From a virus, in IMG/VR virus record IMGVR_UViG_3300005577_000016, positions 1-40,497 of that record: DNA of 40,497 bases, one strand, 5' to 3'. The notes under the pieces were generated by a model that was not told where the DNA came from, ran no database searches, and saw only the letters and a list, made by a program, of their open reading frames with translations. Shown piece by piece: positions 17,609-24,774 of the stretch (position 1 is its first letter; each line of letters opens with the position of its first letter). A program made the position numbers and the translations under genes.

Positions 17609-18471
17609 TTTATAGCCTCATATTGTGGGCACGCTTGCATAATTTCTTTCTCACCTGGAATAGCGAGTTGCCAATAAGAGCAACCGAATTTACCGTTATC
17701 AGTAGGCGTAACATGAATGCATGAACGGCAATTGCGATCAGGTTGTTCACCTAAATGACATATGCCCACAAAATCGCAACGCTTGCAAACGTGAAACGCG
17801 GGGCTTTCTGCAATCTTAGCTGGGCGAACGCGGCTTGTCTTTACAGTTTCCGCCAAACGCATTGCACGATTAGCCGTATCATCGTCGCGAGGAATGATTT
17901 CCACATAAATATCGCTGTCATCCTTGCAAACCGCGATAAGCAGTGTGAACGGTAGATTGAACGCTTGCATATAGATACACGCTTGAACATAATATTCGTA
18001 CTCAGTGATTTTGACGCTCTGCTTATTAACGAGCGCGCCAAATCGTCGCTTATTGTAGCTCTTCGCTTCAACGTTCCCCCATGCGCCGTTGCAATAATCA
18101 GGGTGCCGCCCTACAGCGTCGAGATAAGCACTAATATGCCCGTCAAGCGCTTTGAAATTCCATTGCTCAAATTTCGTTCCAATTTTCGAAGGGTCTTTGT
18201 CTAGAATTTCCCATCCCGCTTTACGCAACCAATCCATAGTTGGCGCTTCGAATGCCGAACCGCTTCCGAAAATGCGGCCTATGCGCCCATCGATAGGATT
18301 GCGCTTAACCCAACGGTAAGCGTACCAAAGTGCAGCAACGCATTCACTGCCGAGATTTGAGGGCTTAATCCGCCACGAATATTTTGCAGGCTGTTCTGTA
18401 ACAGTATCGATTTGCGCCTTGATCTTGTCGGCAATGAGCCGTGTAGCGCCTGGAATAGATAAATCGTGCAT
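17605..18471 (-). CDS. PD-(D/E)XK exonuclease, RecB/Cas4-like (288 aa)
   Basis: The nuclease core has the Asp in DGHISAYLDAV and the E-x-K of NVEAKSYNK, with an upstream FGSGSAFEAPTMDWL helix, the layout of phage RecB/Cas4-type exonucleases. The C-terminus is Cys-rich (VCKRCDFVGIC, NCRSCIHVTPTDNGKFGC), so a zinc or Fe-S site is likely. It probably makes single strands for annealing or recombination with the Sak4-like and SSB proteins upstream. ATG 18471 is chosen because GAGGG lies five bases before it; a TTG 39 bases earlier lacks such a site. Confidence 0.8.
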   Translation of the reverse strand: MHDLSIPGATRLIADKIKAQIDTVTEQPAKYSWRIKPSNLGSECVAALWYAYRWVKRNPIDGRIGRIFGSGSAFEAPTMDWLRKAGWEILDKDPSKIGTKFEQWNFKALDGHISAYLDAVGRHPDYCNGAWGNVEAKSYNKRRFGALVNKQSVKITEYEYYVQACIYMQAFNLPFTLLIAVCKDDSDIYVEIIPRDDDTANRAMRLAETVKTSRVRPAKIAESPAFHVCKRCDFVGICHLGEQPDRNCRSCIHVTPTDNGKFGCSYWQLAIPGEKEIMQACPQYEAIK

Positions 18472-18480
18472 AGTAACCCT

Positions 18481-18527
18481 CAAAATAAAAGAGGGGCGAC
18501 AGTTGAGCAAGGAAACCGCCGCCCCTC
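18481..18527 (-). terminator. Rho-independent terminator after the SSB gene (leftward)
   Basis: On the minus strand, GAGGGGCG (complement of 18520-18527) pairs with CGCCCCTC (18491-18498), followed by TTTTATTTTG. It lies between the SSB gene and the nuclease gene. Since essential replication genes lie beyond, it is probably partial and raises SSB and Sak4 levels relative to the polymerase. Confidence 0.75.
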
Positions 18528-18568
18528 AGCGCTCTAGCTTGGATGGTCCCTACTACAAGCGAGCGCTA

Positions 18569-19363
18569 TTACTGGTTCCAGCCGGGGCCGTTACCGTTGT
18601 TCTGCTGGAAATTATTCCCACCCTGGAACTGTTGACCTTGTGGCTGCTGTCCCTGTTGGAAATTTCCAGAATTACCTTGAATACCCTGACTTTGCGGATC
18701 AAACCCAGCGCCGTTGTTCTGTGCTGGCTGAAAGTTTCCGTTGTTGCCAGCGTTCGAGAAGCTGCCGTTTCCTTGCGCGCCTTGTGAGCCATTGCCACCA
18801 TTCTGTTGAGAGAAATTCTGGCCTTGGGGCTGCTGTTGCTGCTGGTTTCCCCATCCGGCGTTACCACCTGCTTGCACACCTTGTTGGCCTTGAGTCTGGT
18901 TGCCGCCCATAACGCCCTTGCCAGCTTCCTTAGCGCTGTTACCGTTAACGTCAAGGATTTTCGCAATACGCGTGGAATTCGGATACTTTTCAAGGTCGGC
19001 CTTCTGGTCAACTTCAACAACAACACGAAAAGGCTTGTTATGCCATTCAACGCTATTGCCCACACGAATATGACCGGTGACATGAGCGATAGCGCTCATT
19101 TGACCTTGGCCGATCTCAACGGCTTTTTGCGAAGGATTGGTAACATTAATAGTCCAGTCTGCAAATTTACCCTGTACTGGACCCTCAAGGCCCTGCAATA
19201 CGGTTGCAAGGATAATGCCGCTTTTGCTGCTGTTTTCTTTACCGTCGCTTTCGACCATTTGAACAAGCCATCCGCGACTATCGGAAGGTGGAAAGTAGCG
19301 AATTGAATTAGTGCCTTCATCAGGCGCAACGGTTGAGAAGTCTTGATTTAGCTGATAACCCAT
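18569..19363 (-). CDS. ssDNA-binding protein, DUF669-like, with long Gln/Gly/Asn tail (264 aa)
   Basis: The N-terminal ~140 residues (MGYQLNQDFSTVAPDEGTNS..., then GWLVQMVESDG and GHIRVGNSVEWHNKPFRVVV) match the DUF669 phage family, thought to bind ssDNA. The last ~120 residues are almost only G, N, Q, S, P, F and A (for example NQQQQQPQGQNFSQQNGG), a disordered tail like that of bacterial SSB and prone to phase separation. ATG 19363 has AAGGA 8 bases upstream. It lies between the Sak4-like and nuclease genes, a usual recombination trio. Confidence 0.75.
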   Translation of the reverse strand: MGYQLNQDFSTVAPDEGTNSIRYFPPSDSRGWLVQMVESDGKENSSKSGIILATVLQGLEGPVQGKFADWTINVTNPSQKAVEIGQGQMSAIAHVTGHIRVGNSVEWHNKPFRVVVEVDQKADLEKYPNSTRIAKILDVNGNSAKEAGKGVMGGNQTQGQQGVQAGGNAGWGNQQQQQPQGQNFSQQNGGNGSQGAQGNGSFSNAGNNGNFQPAQNNGAGFDPQSQGIQGNSGNFQQGQQPQGQQFQGGNNFQQNNGNGPGWNQ

Positions 19364-19377
19364 AGCTGTTTTCCTTG

Positions 19378-20064
19378 TTAGCTGTTGGACATGCACTTAG
19401 CGAACAGCGCCGAAAGATCGGGCGGTTCGAATTGGTTTAGCTTGCCGGTTCGGTCACGGCAATAACTATCAAAAGATGAATGGCATTGAAAAGAGCGCGT
19501 CAGCCCTACGCTTGGGACTGAATGAATACCAATGTCAATAATTTCGTCGTAAAGATGAGGAACCTTGACGTTAAGGTCATTACCGGGGAAATACGGCTTG
19601 CGCTTTCCACCGTCGCCTTCCGTGCGCTCAATCGTCTGCTTACAGATAAGGTAAGTATGCTTATTCTGCAAATAATAAAGCTTATGGAGAATATCGCCTA
19701 CCTCTTCCGCCATTAACCCGTAAAGCTTCAAACCATGTTGAACCTTTTTAGGGTTGTCGCGAAGATAGATTTCGCACATTTGAGAAACACTGTCTACGCC
19801 CGCTGTATCATAATTTCGCGTTTCAGCGGAATTGAATAACCACTTAAACCAATCGTCAATTTTCGCCCATGTCGGTGCCTGATATGTGGGCACCGTAGAT
19901 GTTGCCATAGAAAGCAATCCAGGCTCAACCGCAAGCAAGCATGGGCGCGGGGCTGTATTCATGATTGGCGTTTTGCCGGAACCGGGAGGACCGTAACCGA
20001 GTGCTTTAACGCCGTAATTCTTCGCGAATTCACGCGCTTCTTTGAAATCAGCTTGCGTTACCAT
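19378..20064 (-). CDS. Sak4-like ATPase / single-strand annealing recombinase (228 aa)
   Basis: This is an AAA_24/RecA-fold protein: Walker A is GPPGSGKT (25-32), the Walker B region is TAGVDSVSQM, and the C-terminal half has the typical LICKQTIERTEGDGGK and PYFPGNDLN segments. Phage Sak4 proteins are minimal Rad51/RecA relatives that promote annealing with a partner SSB, which is encoded next door here. The gene overlaps the upstream 67-aa gene by 7 bases. Confidence 0.78.
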   Translation of the reverse strand: MVTQADFKEAREFAKNYGVKALGYGPPGSGKTPIMNTAPRPCLLAVEPGLLSMATSTVPTYQAPTWAKIDDWFKWLFNSAETRNYDTAGVDSVSQMCEIYLRDNPKKVQHGLKLYGLMAEEVGDILHKLYYLQNKHTYLICKQTIERTEGDGGKRKPYFPGNDLNVKVPHLYDEIIDIGIHSVPSVGLTRSFQCHSSFDSYCRDRTGKLNQFEPPDLSALFAKCMSNS

Positions 20065-20261
20065 ATAATTAAATTTCCGTCTTTGCCACGAGATTGAGGC
20101 TTGCGTACATCGCCCTTCATTGGAAGACGATTTCGCGGGTTAGTCTCACAACGTCGTTTAATGTAATCAATTGCTGCTACCTTATCACCAGATAGCGGCA
20201 TTGTAATGATGGCAAAGGGCTTGCCATCATATTCTATAACGTCACCAACGATTGTTAGCAT
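20058..20261 (-). CDS. Small hypothetical basic protein (67 aa)
   Basis: It starts MLTIVGDVIEYDGKPFAII, probably a beta-hairpin, and ends in a basic tail (RLPMKGDVRKPQSRGKDG). It is the second gene of the leftward operon and overlaps the Sak4-like gene. A nucleic-acid-binding accessory role is possible but not shown. Confidence 0.65.
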   Translation of the reverse strand: MLTIVGDVIEYDGKPFAIITMPLSGDKVAAIDYIKRRCETNPRNRLPMKGDVRKPQSRGKDGNLIIW

Positions 20262-20264
20262 GTT

Positions 20265-20732
20265 TTATGCCTTAACCGGCTTGAATTCAAGCGTCTTCGT
20301 TGCGGGCTTAATCGTCAGCACTTCGTTAATCATGGCCTTCTGACGATCAGTAAGCAGCTTGTAATTGCTAAGCGAAAGTTCAGGCTTCCAATTGACAAGA
20401 CGTTTAGCAATGACGTTACCGCCTTCCTGAGACGCTTCGATACGGTCCAAAGCCTTTTCAACAAGATCGGCGTTACCAAGCGAATACGAAAGCTTGTGAA
20501 CGATCTTTAGTTGACCAATCGGCGTTTCGACGTTCTCAGTACCTGCGTAATCAGGGTCTTTGATATCGCTGAACAATTCGACAAGTTCATTGCGCAATAG
20601 CAGTTCATTAGCCTTAGCAAGTTCAAGAGCTGCTTTCGCGTTGTTCCAGTCCGCAATCTTTTGAAGCTTTGCATTCTGAAGTGTAGTTTGCGCTGCCGTT
20701 GCACCGCCCCATGCTCCAAAATTCGCATTCAT
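20265..20732 (-). CDS. First leftward early gene, helical hypothetical protein (155 aa)
   Basis: This is a helical, Ala/Lys/Glu-rich protein (NAKAALELAKANELLLRNEL...), with a later segment LSLSNYKLLTDRQKAMINEV. A strong ribosome site (AAGGGG, 8 bases before ATG) and a strong promoter about 40-70 bases upstream point to high early expression. Proteins of this look often stand at the head of Sak4/SSB modules in phages. The function is not known. Confidence 0.65.
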   Translation of the reverse strand: MNANFGAWGGATAAQTTLQNAKLQKIADWNNAKAALELAKANELLLRNELVELFSDIKDPDYAGTENVETPIGQLKIVHKLSYSLGNADLVEKALDRIEASQEGGNVIAKRLVNWKPELSLSNYKLLTDRQKAMINEVLTIKPATKTLEFKPVKA

Positions 20733-20773
20733 ATTCGTAACCCCTTGTTGCTCGTTACGTTGTTAATGATTTG

Positions 20774-20802
20774 GTTCTATCGAGGTGAAATAGGGTTGTC
20801 AA
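20774..20802 (-). promoter_or_regulatory. Leftward early promoter (sigma70-like)
   Basis: Minus-strand TTGACA (20797-20802), a 17-base spacer, then TAGAAC (20774-20779). The predicted start is about 40 bases before the first leftward gene. The -35 box lies one base from the 21-bp palindrome. Confidence 0.75.
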
Positions 20803-20803
20803 C

Positions 20804-20824
20804 TTGAATTTTGGCAAAATTCAA
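20804..20824. promoter_or_regulatory. Perfect 21-bp palindrome, candidate operator
   Basis: TTGAATTTT-GGC-AAAATTCAA is a perfect inverted repeat with 9-base arms. It lies between the two divergent -35 boxes and so could control both. The adjacent rightward gene encodes a small HTH protein that could bind it. Confidence 0.65.
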
Positions 20825-20832
20825 TAAAATCC

Positions 20833-20862
20833 TTGACCATTCATAACCGGCGCAGATAGAAC
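20833..20862 (+). promoter_or_regulatory. Rightward early promoter
   Basis: TTGACC (20833-20838), an 18-base spacer, then TAGAAC (20857-20862). The -10 context GATAGAAC is identical to that of the leftward promoter. It should drive the HTH and primase genes. Confidence 0.6.
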
Positions 20863-20901
20863 GAAAAGCATACCTACAATGGCATTTTAGGGCAACACTA
20901 T

Positions 20902-21108
20902 ATGCGCACAACTTTAAAAGACGCCACACTATTACTAGTAAAGCGCCATGCCGAGACACGCGGCGCTCTCGAAAAATTAGCGGAAGAAACGAAGATACCA
21001 TACTTCACTCTATGGCGCTTGGCTTCAGGTGGCACAAAGAAAATCGATGCCGGAGTTTGCCAGCATCTGTACGAACACCTCACCGGCAACGCCCTGGATA
21101 TCCGCTAA
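20902..21108 (+). CDS. Small helix-turn-helix DNA-binding protein (68 aa)
   Basis: Residues about 20-45 fit an HTH (GALEKLAEETKIPYFTLWRL, then ASGGTKKID), as in short phage regulators of the Cro/C1 type. It is the first rightward gene from the divergent promoter region, two bases before the primase ATG. The likely role is control of the divergent early promoters, with the 20804-20824 palindrome as a candidate site. AGGG lies 11 bases before the ATG, so translation may be modest. Confidence 0.65.
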   Translation: MRTTLKDATLLLVKRHAETRGALEKLAEETKIPYFTLWRLASGGTKKIDAGVCQHLYEHLTGNALDIR

Positions 21109-21110
21109 TC

Positions 21111-23408
21111 ATGTCATACGAAAACATTCCCGATGAACTAAAGCGCATTCCAAATTGGCTTGTTTGGCGCGCTGAATATCTCTCAAATGGTAAGACGACG
21201 AAAATCCCGATGCAACCGCGCAACGGCTGGGGCGCGGACGTAACGAATAGCGCGCATCTGTCATCATTTGAGGAAGCCGTTAACGCAACTCGAAACGAAG
21301 GCGTGGCCGGTATTGGTTTCGCGTTTACCGAACACGATGAATATGGAGGCATTGACTATGACAATTGCGCCGATCCTGAAAAATGGCCGCGTTACGAGAA
21401 AATCCTTAATGCATTCGACAGCTACACTGAATATTCGCCTAGTGGAAATGGATTGCATACAATCATTCGAGCATGCACGCCGAACGGTCGGCGGCGTGAT
21501 GGTGTTGAGCTATACACAAGCGGTCGGTTCTTCACGTTCACGGGTCGCGTGTACGGTATGCCAAAGACAATTGCCGAACGGCAAACGCTTGCCATGCAAC
21601 TTTACAATGAAATGGGCAACGGTTCCGATATTTCCGAACACTATCTAGGCGATGCTTCTCCCAAACATTGGGATGAGGAAATCATTTCGATGGCTGCGAA
21701 AGCATCTAATGGTGCGTTATTTCAAGCACTCATGAATGGCGATTGGCAATCTTGTGGGTATCCTTCGCAATCCGAAGCGGATCAAGCGCTTATGAACATT
21801 ATCGTGTTCTATACGAAAAATAGAGCGCAAGCGGCACGCATATTTAAGTCAAGCGGACTTGGACAACGTGAAAAAGCACAACGATACAAATACCTCGAAT
21901 ATACAATGGATAAGGCATTCGATCAAACGCTGCCGCCAATTAATTTCGATAGCATCATAAATCAGATAAACGAAACAATTGCAGCGAATAAAAAATCATT
22001 ACCCATTCAGCAGCAACAAACCAAAGCGGGCAACCATTTCGAGGTTGATACGAACTTATGGCGCAAGATTGACCCACCCGGCGTGCTTGGTGGCGTTATG
22101 CATTATTTTATGGAGCAAGCACCGCGCCCGCTTCGCGAGGCGGCATTAACTGCGTCTATCGGGCTGTTTGCTGGTATTTGTGGGCGCTGTTACAACGTAT
22201 CGAATACCGGCCTTAATCTTTACCTTATGGTTATTGCATCAACGGGTATGGGCAAGGAAGCGATACGAACGGGTATCAACTCGCTCATGCATTCGGTCGC
22301 GTATCAAGTCATGCCCGCCGCGCTCGACTTCCTGGGACCGTCTGACATGGCTTCGGGCGCTGGTCTGCTCAAACACCTAGCTGACCGTCCAATGCCGTCC
22401 TACGTGTCCCTGACGGGCGAAGTGGGGCTTCGTATGCAGCAACTATCGTCCTCGAACGCAAATCAGGCTGATATCACGCTCCGCAAGGTCTTGCTTGATC
22501 TATATCCCGCTTCGAAAAAAGGTGGTATGATCCGCCCAACAGTCTACAGCGACAAGAAGAACAATATCGAGATGATCTATTCGCCTAATTTTACATGGTT
22601 AGGGGAAAGCACCGGTTCTGAATTCTATAAGGCGCTTTCGGAAGAACATATTGCTTCCGGATTGCTACCGCGTTTCACAATTGTTGAATATACAGGACCG
22701 CGCCCACAAGAGAATGAAAATCACGCTTATGCTATACCGTCTCAACAATTGATTGAAGCAATGCGTAAGCTATGCGAAATGTCAATTCAGCTTAATCAGA
22801 ACGGCAATGTTATCGATGTTGCATTTACGCCAGAAGCTAAGAACCTTCGCAAGATATACAATAATCATTGCGATAATCAAATGGACGCAACGAATAGTGA
22901 GCCATTGAAGCAGCTATGGAACCGCGCCGATTTGAAATCAATGAAGATCGCAGCTCTTCTCGCTATCTCAGTTAATCCTCAGCAGCCCACAATTGATGTA
23001 AACATGATGCAATGGGCGATATCGTTCGTGCATTGTGATGTTGAGCAAATGGTTAAACGCTTCGAAAACGGAGAGATAGGCGTATCTGCATTTCAGGAAG
23101 GAACGCGTCGTTTAGCTTCTGCAATCATTTCTCATTTTGAAGGAACGCGTAAGCCATCCAATCATACTGAAATCGCATTTAAGAATGAAGGATGCGTATC
23201 GCGCTCTTTGCTAGTTCAAATGACGAGTAATGTAAAATCGTTTAAGGAGAACTTTAGACTGCTAAATGAAATTCTTATCGAATTGGAAAAACAGGGGGTA
23301 ATGATAAAACTAAACAAGCAAGAAGCCGTAACGCGGTTCAATAGCAGAGCTGAGTTGTATCAAGTCGCTAACTCACAATGGTTCTACGACCTCACGCAAC
23401 CAAGTTGA
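21111..23408 (+). CDS. Primase-polymerase / helicase fusion, NrS-1-like (765 aa)
   Basis: Residues 1-190 form a PrimPol domain: WLVWRAE, the catalytic pair D82/D84 in GIDYDNC, SPSGNGLHTIIR and TSGRFFTFTG. Residues about 210-310 resemble the helix-bundle domain of the NrS-1 phage polymerase (GDWQSCGYPSQSEADQALMN). The C-terminal half is a DUF3987-like ATPase with an unusual P-loop, ASTGMGKEAI, where Glu replaces the usual Ser/Thr. It should prime and unwind DNA at the fork. The start at 21111 is chosen for homology; an in-frame start 99 bases earlier would overlap the HTH gene. Confidence 0.82.
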   Translation: MSYENIPDELKRIPNWLVWRAEYLSNGKTTKIPMQPRNGWGADVTNSAHLSSFEEAVNATRNEGVAGIGFAFTEHDEYGGIDYDNCADPEKWPRYEKILNAFDSYTEYSPSGNGLHTIIRACTPNGRRRDGVELYTSGRFFTFTGRVYGMPKTIAERQTLAMQLYNEMGNGSDISEHYLGDASPKHWDEEIISMAAKASNGALFQALMNGDWQSCGYPSQSEADQALMNIIVFYTKNRAQAARIFKSSGLGQREKAQRYKYLEYTMDKAFDQTLPPINFDSIINQINETIAANKKSLPIQQQQTKAGNHFEVDTNLWRKIDPPGVLGGVMHYFMEQAPRPLREAALTASIGLFAGICGRCYNVSNTGLNLYLMVIASTGMGKEAIRTGINSLMHSVAYQVMPAALDFLGPSDMASGAGLLKHLADRPMPSYVSLTGEVGLRMQQLSSSNANQADITLRKVLLDLYPASKKGGMIRPTVYSDKKNNIEMIYSPNFTWLGESTGSEFYKALSEEHIASGLLPRFTIVEYTGPRPQENENHAYAIPSQQLIEAMRKLCEMSIQLNQNGNVIDVAFTPEAKNLRKIYNNHCDNQMDATNSEPLKQLWNRADLKSMKIAALLAISVNPQQPTIDVNMMQWAISFVHCDVEQMVKRFENGEIGVSAFQEGTRRLASAIISHFEGTRKPSNHTEIAFKNEGCVSRSLLVQMTSNVKSFKENFRLLNEILIELEKQGVMIKLNKQEAVTRFNSRAELYQVANSQWFYDLTQPS

Positions 23409-23452
23409 AATATTTTAGGTTTATTTTAGGCTGGATCGTTGATTTTCCACAA

Positions 23453-23516
23453 TATTTTAGGTTTTAGGGGGGGACCCCCACCTCCCCCACCCCCGCCGGC
23501 CCTTAAACCTTAAAAT
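23453..23516 (+). repeat. Long inverted repeat around a poly-G/poly-C core
   Basis: The left arm TATTTTAGGTTTTAGGG and the right arm CCCTTAAACCTTAAAATA are near-perfect complements with a one-base bulge and one or two mismatches. The loop holds G7-A-C5 and further C5 runs, so the minus strand carries three G5 tracts and could form a G-quadruplex. The G7/C5 pairing can close a second, smaller hairpin. Confidence 0.65.
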
Positions 23517-23582
23517 ACTTAAAATAATAAAATAATCTATATATATCAATAGTATAAGGTAGTACCTATTTTATGTAGTTTA

Positions 23583-23654
23583 TTACGTTTCTAATCATTA
23601 CGTTTTCGCATCATTACGTATTGACATTACGAGAATTAAAGCGTAATCATTACA
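23583..23654 (+). repeat. Cluster of ATTACG / TCATTACG direct repeats
   Basis: TCATTACG or close forms occur at 23595-23602, 23611-23618, 23625-23631 and 23647-23654, with another ATTACG at about 23583. Spacing is 13-23 bases. The cluster overlaps a TTGACA at 23621. It could be an iteron array or an operator for the early genes. Confidence 0.5.
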
Positions 23655-23679
23655 CATCGAAAACGAGAGGATTACGGAT

Positions 23680-23838
23680 ATGCATTCTTACCTTATTGTC
23701 CTTAATGACATTAAGACTGGCAAGCCGATAACAACTCTCGTTATTGAGGCTGAAACGGACTTGCAAGCGTGCATAATCGGCGCTGCTTATGCAGACGCAA
23801 ATGGTTACGAATTGGGCGATATTGTTCGCCGTGATTAA
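23680..23838 (+). CDS. Small early protein (52 aa)
   Basis: It begins MHSYLIVLNDIKTGKPITTL, and a mixed alpha/beta fold is likely. GAGAGG lies 9 bases before the ATG. It is the first gene after the candidate origin. The function is unknown, as for most of the tiny early genes that follow; such genes often alter host functions. Confidence 0.7.
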   Translation: MHSYLIVLNDIKTGKPITTLVIEAETDLQACIIGAAYADANGYELGDIVRRD

Positions 23839-23862
23839 TTGTGGGTAACAGGAAATTATGCG

Positions 23863-24066
23863 ATGAACATTCAAGCAACTATGCATATTAGAAACACAGA
23901 GGCATACGAAGGCTACGTAATTCACATTTACGAAGATGGAAATGTGCTATTCGTTCCAAACTCAGGCTATTATTGCGGGAACCCTAAAATTGTACATGCC
24001 TCGCTAATTAGGTTCTCGGTTAGCGATATTAGTATGCAGAACAGTGAGTTAAAGAAATTGTCCTGA
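23863..24066 (+). CDS. Small early protein (67 aa)
   Basis: It starts MNIQATMHIRNTEAYEGYVI, probably a beta-rich fold. The start at 23863 is preceded by AGGA with nine bases between. A copy of the dispersed motif (TGTGGGTA, 23840-23847) lies directly upstream. The function is unknown. Confidence 0.65.
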   Translation: MNIQATMHIRNTEAYEGYVIHIYEDGNVLFVPNSGYYCGNPKIVHASLIRFSVSDISMQNSELKKLS

Positions 24067-24106
24067 GTTGTCTATCATTGTGGGCATTACGTTATAGGAG
24101 AGTGAG

Positions 24107-24311
24107 ATGAGCGATTTCGATTACTCAATATGGATTGTGATGGGAACGCTCAATCTTGGGGATACAGTTCCTGTTCGTGCGTTTTAGGACAAAACGTAAG
24201 GCTGAGCAATATGCTGTGCGTATGAATGCCACAGTTGACGAAGGAAAGCTTTGTTATTATCATACAGCGTTTGCGTATCTCGAAAGGAAAACAAATGACA
24301 ACGATGGTTGA
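24107..24311 (+). CDS. Small early gene split by a UUU-UAG stop, possible +1 frameshift or broken gene (26 aa, or 67 aa if shifted)
   Basis: After a GGAG ribosome site, frame 1 reads MSDFDYSIWIVMGTLNLGDT and stops at TAG 24185. Moving one base forward at GCG-TTT-TAG-G restores an open frame giving RTKRKAEQYAVRMNATVDEG and on to TGA 24309. The two halves together read like a single small phage protein, the second half having a basic -TKRKAEQYA- helix. The sequence allows perfect +1 re-pairing of tRNA-Phe on UUU, as in RF2 shifting. An indel in the phage or an assembly error is equally possible. The second half overlaps the promoter at 24235 and the next gene. Confidence 0.5.
24235..24263 (+). 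promoter_or_regulatory. Early promoter
   Basis: TTGACG (24235-24240), a 17-base spacer, then TATCAT (24258-24263). It lies about 25 bases upstream of the 24295 gene's ribosome site. Confidence 0.65.
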
Positions 24312-24534
24312 ACGAGTTGCTAGGGCGATTTGTTGGAGTAATGGCGAAACGTTTGACGATATAAAGCAGCCTAAGCACGACTATTACGTGTTGTTAGCGC
24401 GTGCCGCTATTGAAGCGATGCGTTATATCGATGAACAAATGGCTGAAGCTGGGTTTGCTCATGAGCATGTGCTCGATAATGGCTATCAGCAAATTTATGA
24501 GGCGATGATTGATGCTGCCTTGAAGGAAGAGTGA
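24295..24534 (+). CDS. Conserved small phage protein (79 aa)
   Basis: It begins MTTMVERVARAICWSNGETF, with YYVLLARAAIEAMRYIDEQM in the middle. This arrangement (VERVARAIC ... ARAAIEAM) is widespread in small early proteins of proteobacterial phages with no known function. The chosen ATG has AAAGGA 7 bases upstream; an upstream in-frame start lacks one. Confidence 0.75.
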   Translation: MTTMVERVARAICWSNGETFDDIKQPKHDYYVLLARAAIEAMRYIDEQMAEAGFAHEHVLDNGYQQIYEAMIDAALKEE

Positions 24535-24535
24535 T

Positions 24536-24739
24536 ATGGGCAATATGTGGTTCGCTTATTATCTAAGCGCTGGAATGTATCAATCCAGTGAACAGCGCGA
24601 GGTTGATATTTTCGCTAAATCGCGATTTGTTATATCTGACAAAGTAGGGTTAATGTCATATCGCGAAGTGTTTTACGTTTGGAAAGATAACCGCGTTTAT
24701 TGCAAAATGTCTGTTGACAACAATCAAAAGCGAGATTAG
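24536..24739 (+). CDS. Small early protein (67 aa)
   Basis: This is an aromatic-rich soluble protein (MGNMWFAYYLSAGMYQSS...) starting two bases after the previous stop codon begins. AAGGA overlaps the end of the upstream gene. The family is not recognised. Confidence 0.6.
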   Translation: MGNMWFAYYLSAGMYQSSEQREVDIFAKSRFVISDKVGLMSYREVFYVWKDNRVYCKMSVDNNQKRD

Positions 24740-24742
24740 ATT
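24714..24742 (+). promoter_or_regulatory. Early promoter
   Basis: TTGACA (24714-24719), a 17-base spacer, then TAGATT (24737-24742). It overlaps the end of the 24536 gene and is well placed for the gene at 24775. Confidence 0.6.
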
Positions 24743-24774
24743 ACTAATATCAACAACGCAATGGAGTTACGAAA

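Larger units (their letters stand above)
23409..23679 (+). other. Structured non-coding block, candidate replication origin
   Basis: These 271 bases between the primase and the small early genes hold no gene. They contain repeats of TATTTTAGG (23411, 23421-30, 23453), an imperfect long inverted repeat (23453-23470 with 23499-23516) around a G/C-tract core, an AT-rich stretch (23511-23585) and repeated ATTACG units (23583-23654). AT-rich DNA, repeats and a strong hairpin next to the primase gene are usual origin signs; the hairpin could also stop the primase transcript. Confidence 0.5.

Noticed and set aside
18553-19083. 176-codon open frame overlapping the SSB gene
   Set aside because: It is another frame of the SSB's repetitive tail; the repeats keep it open by chance.
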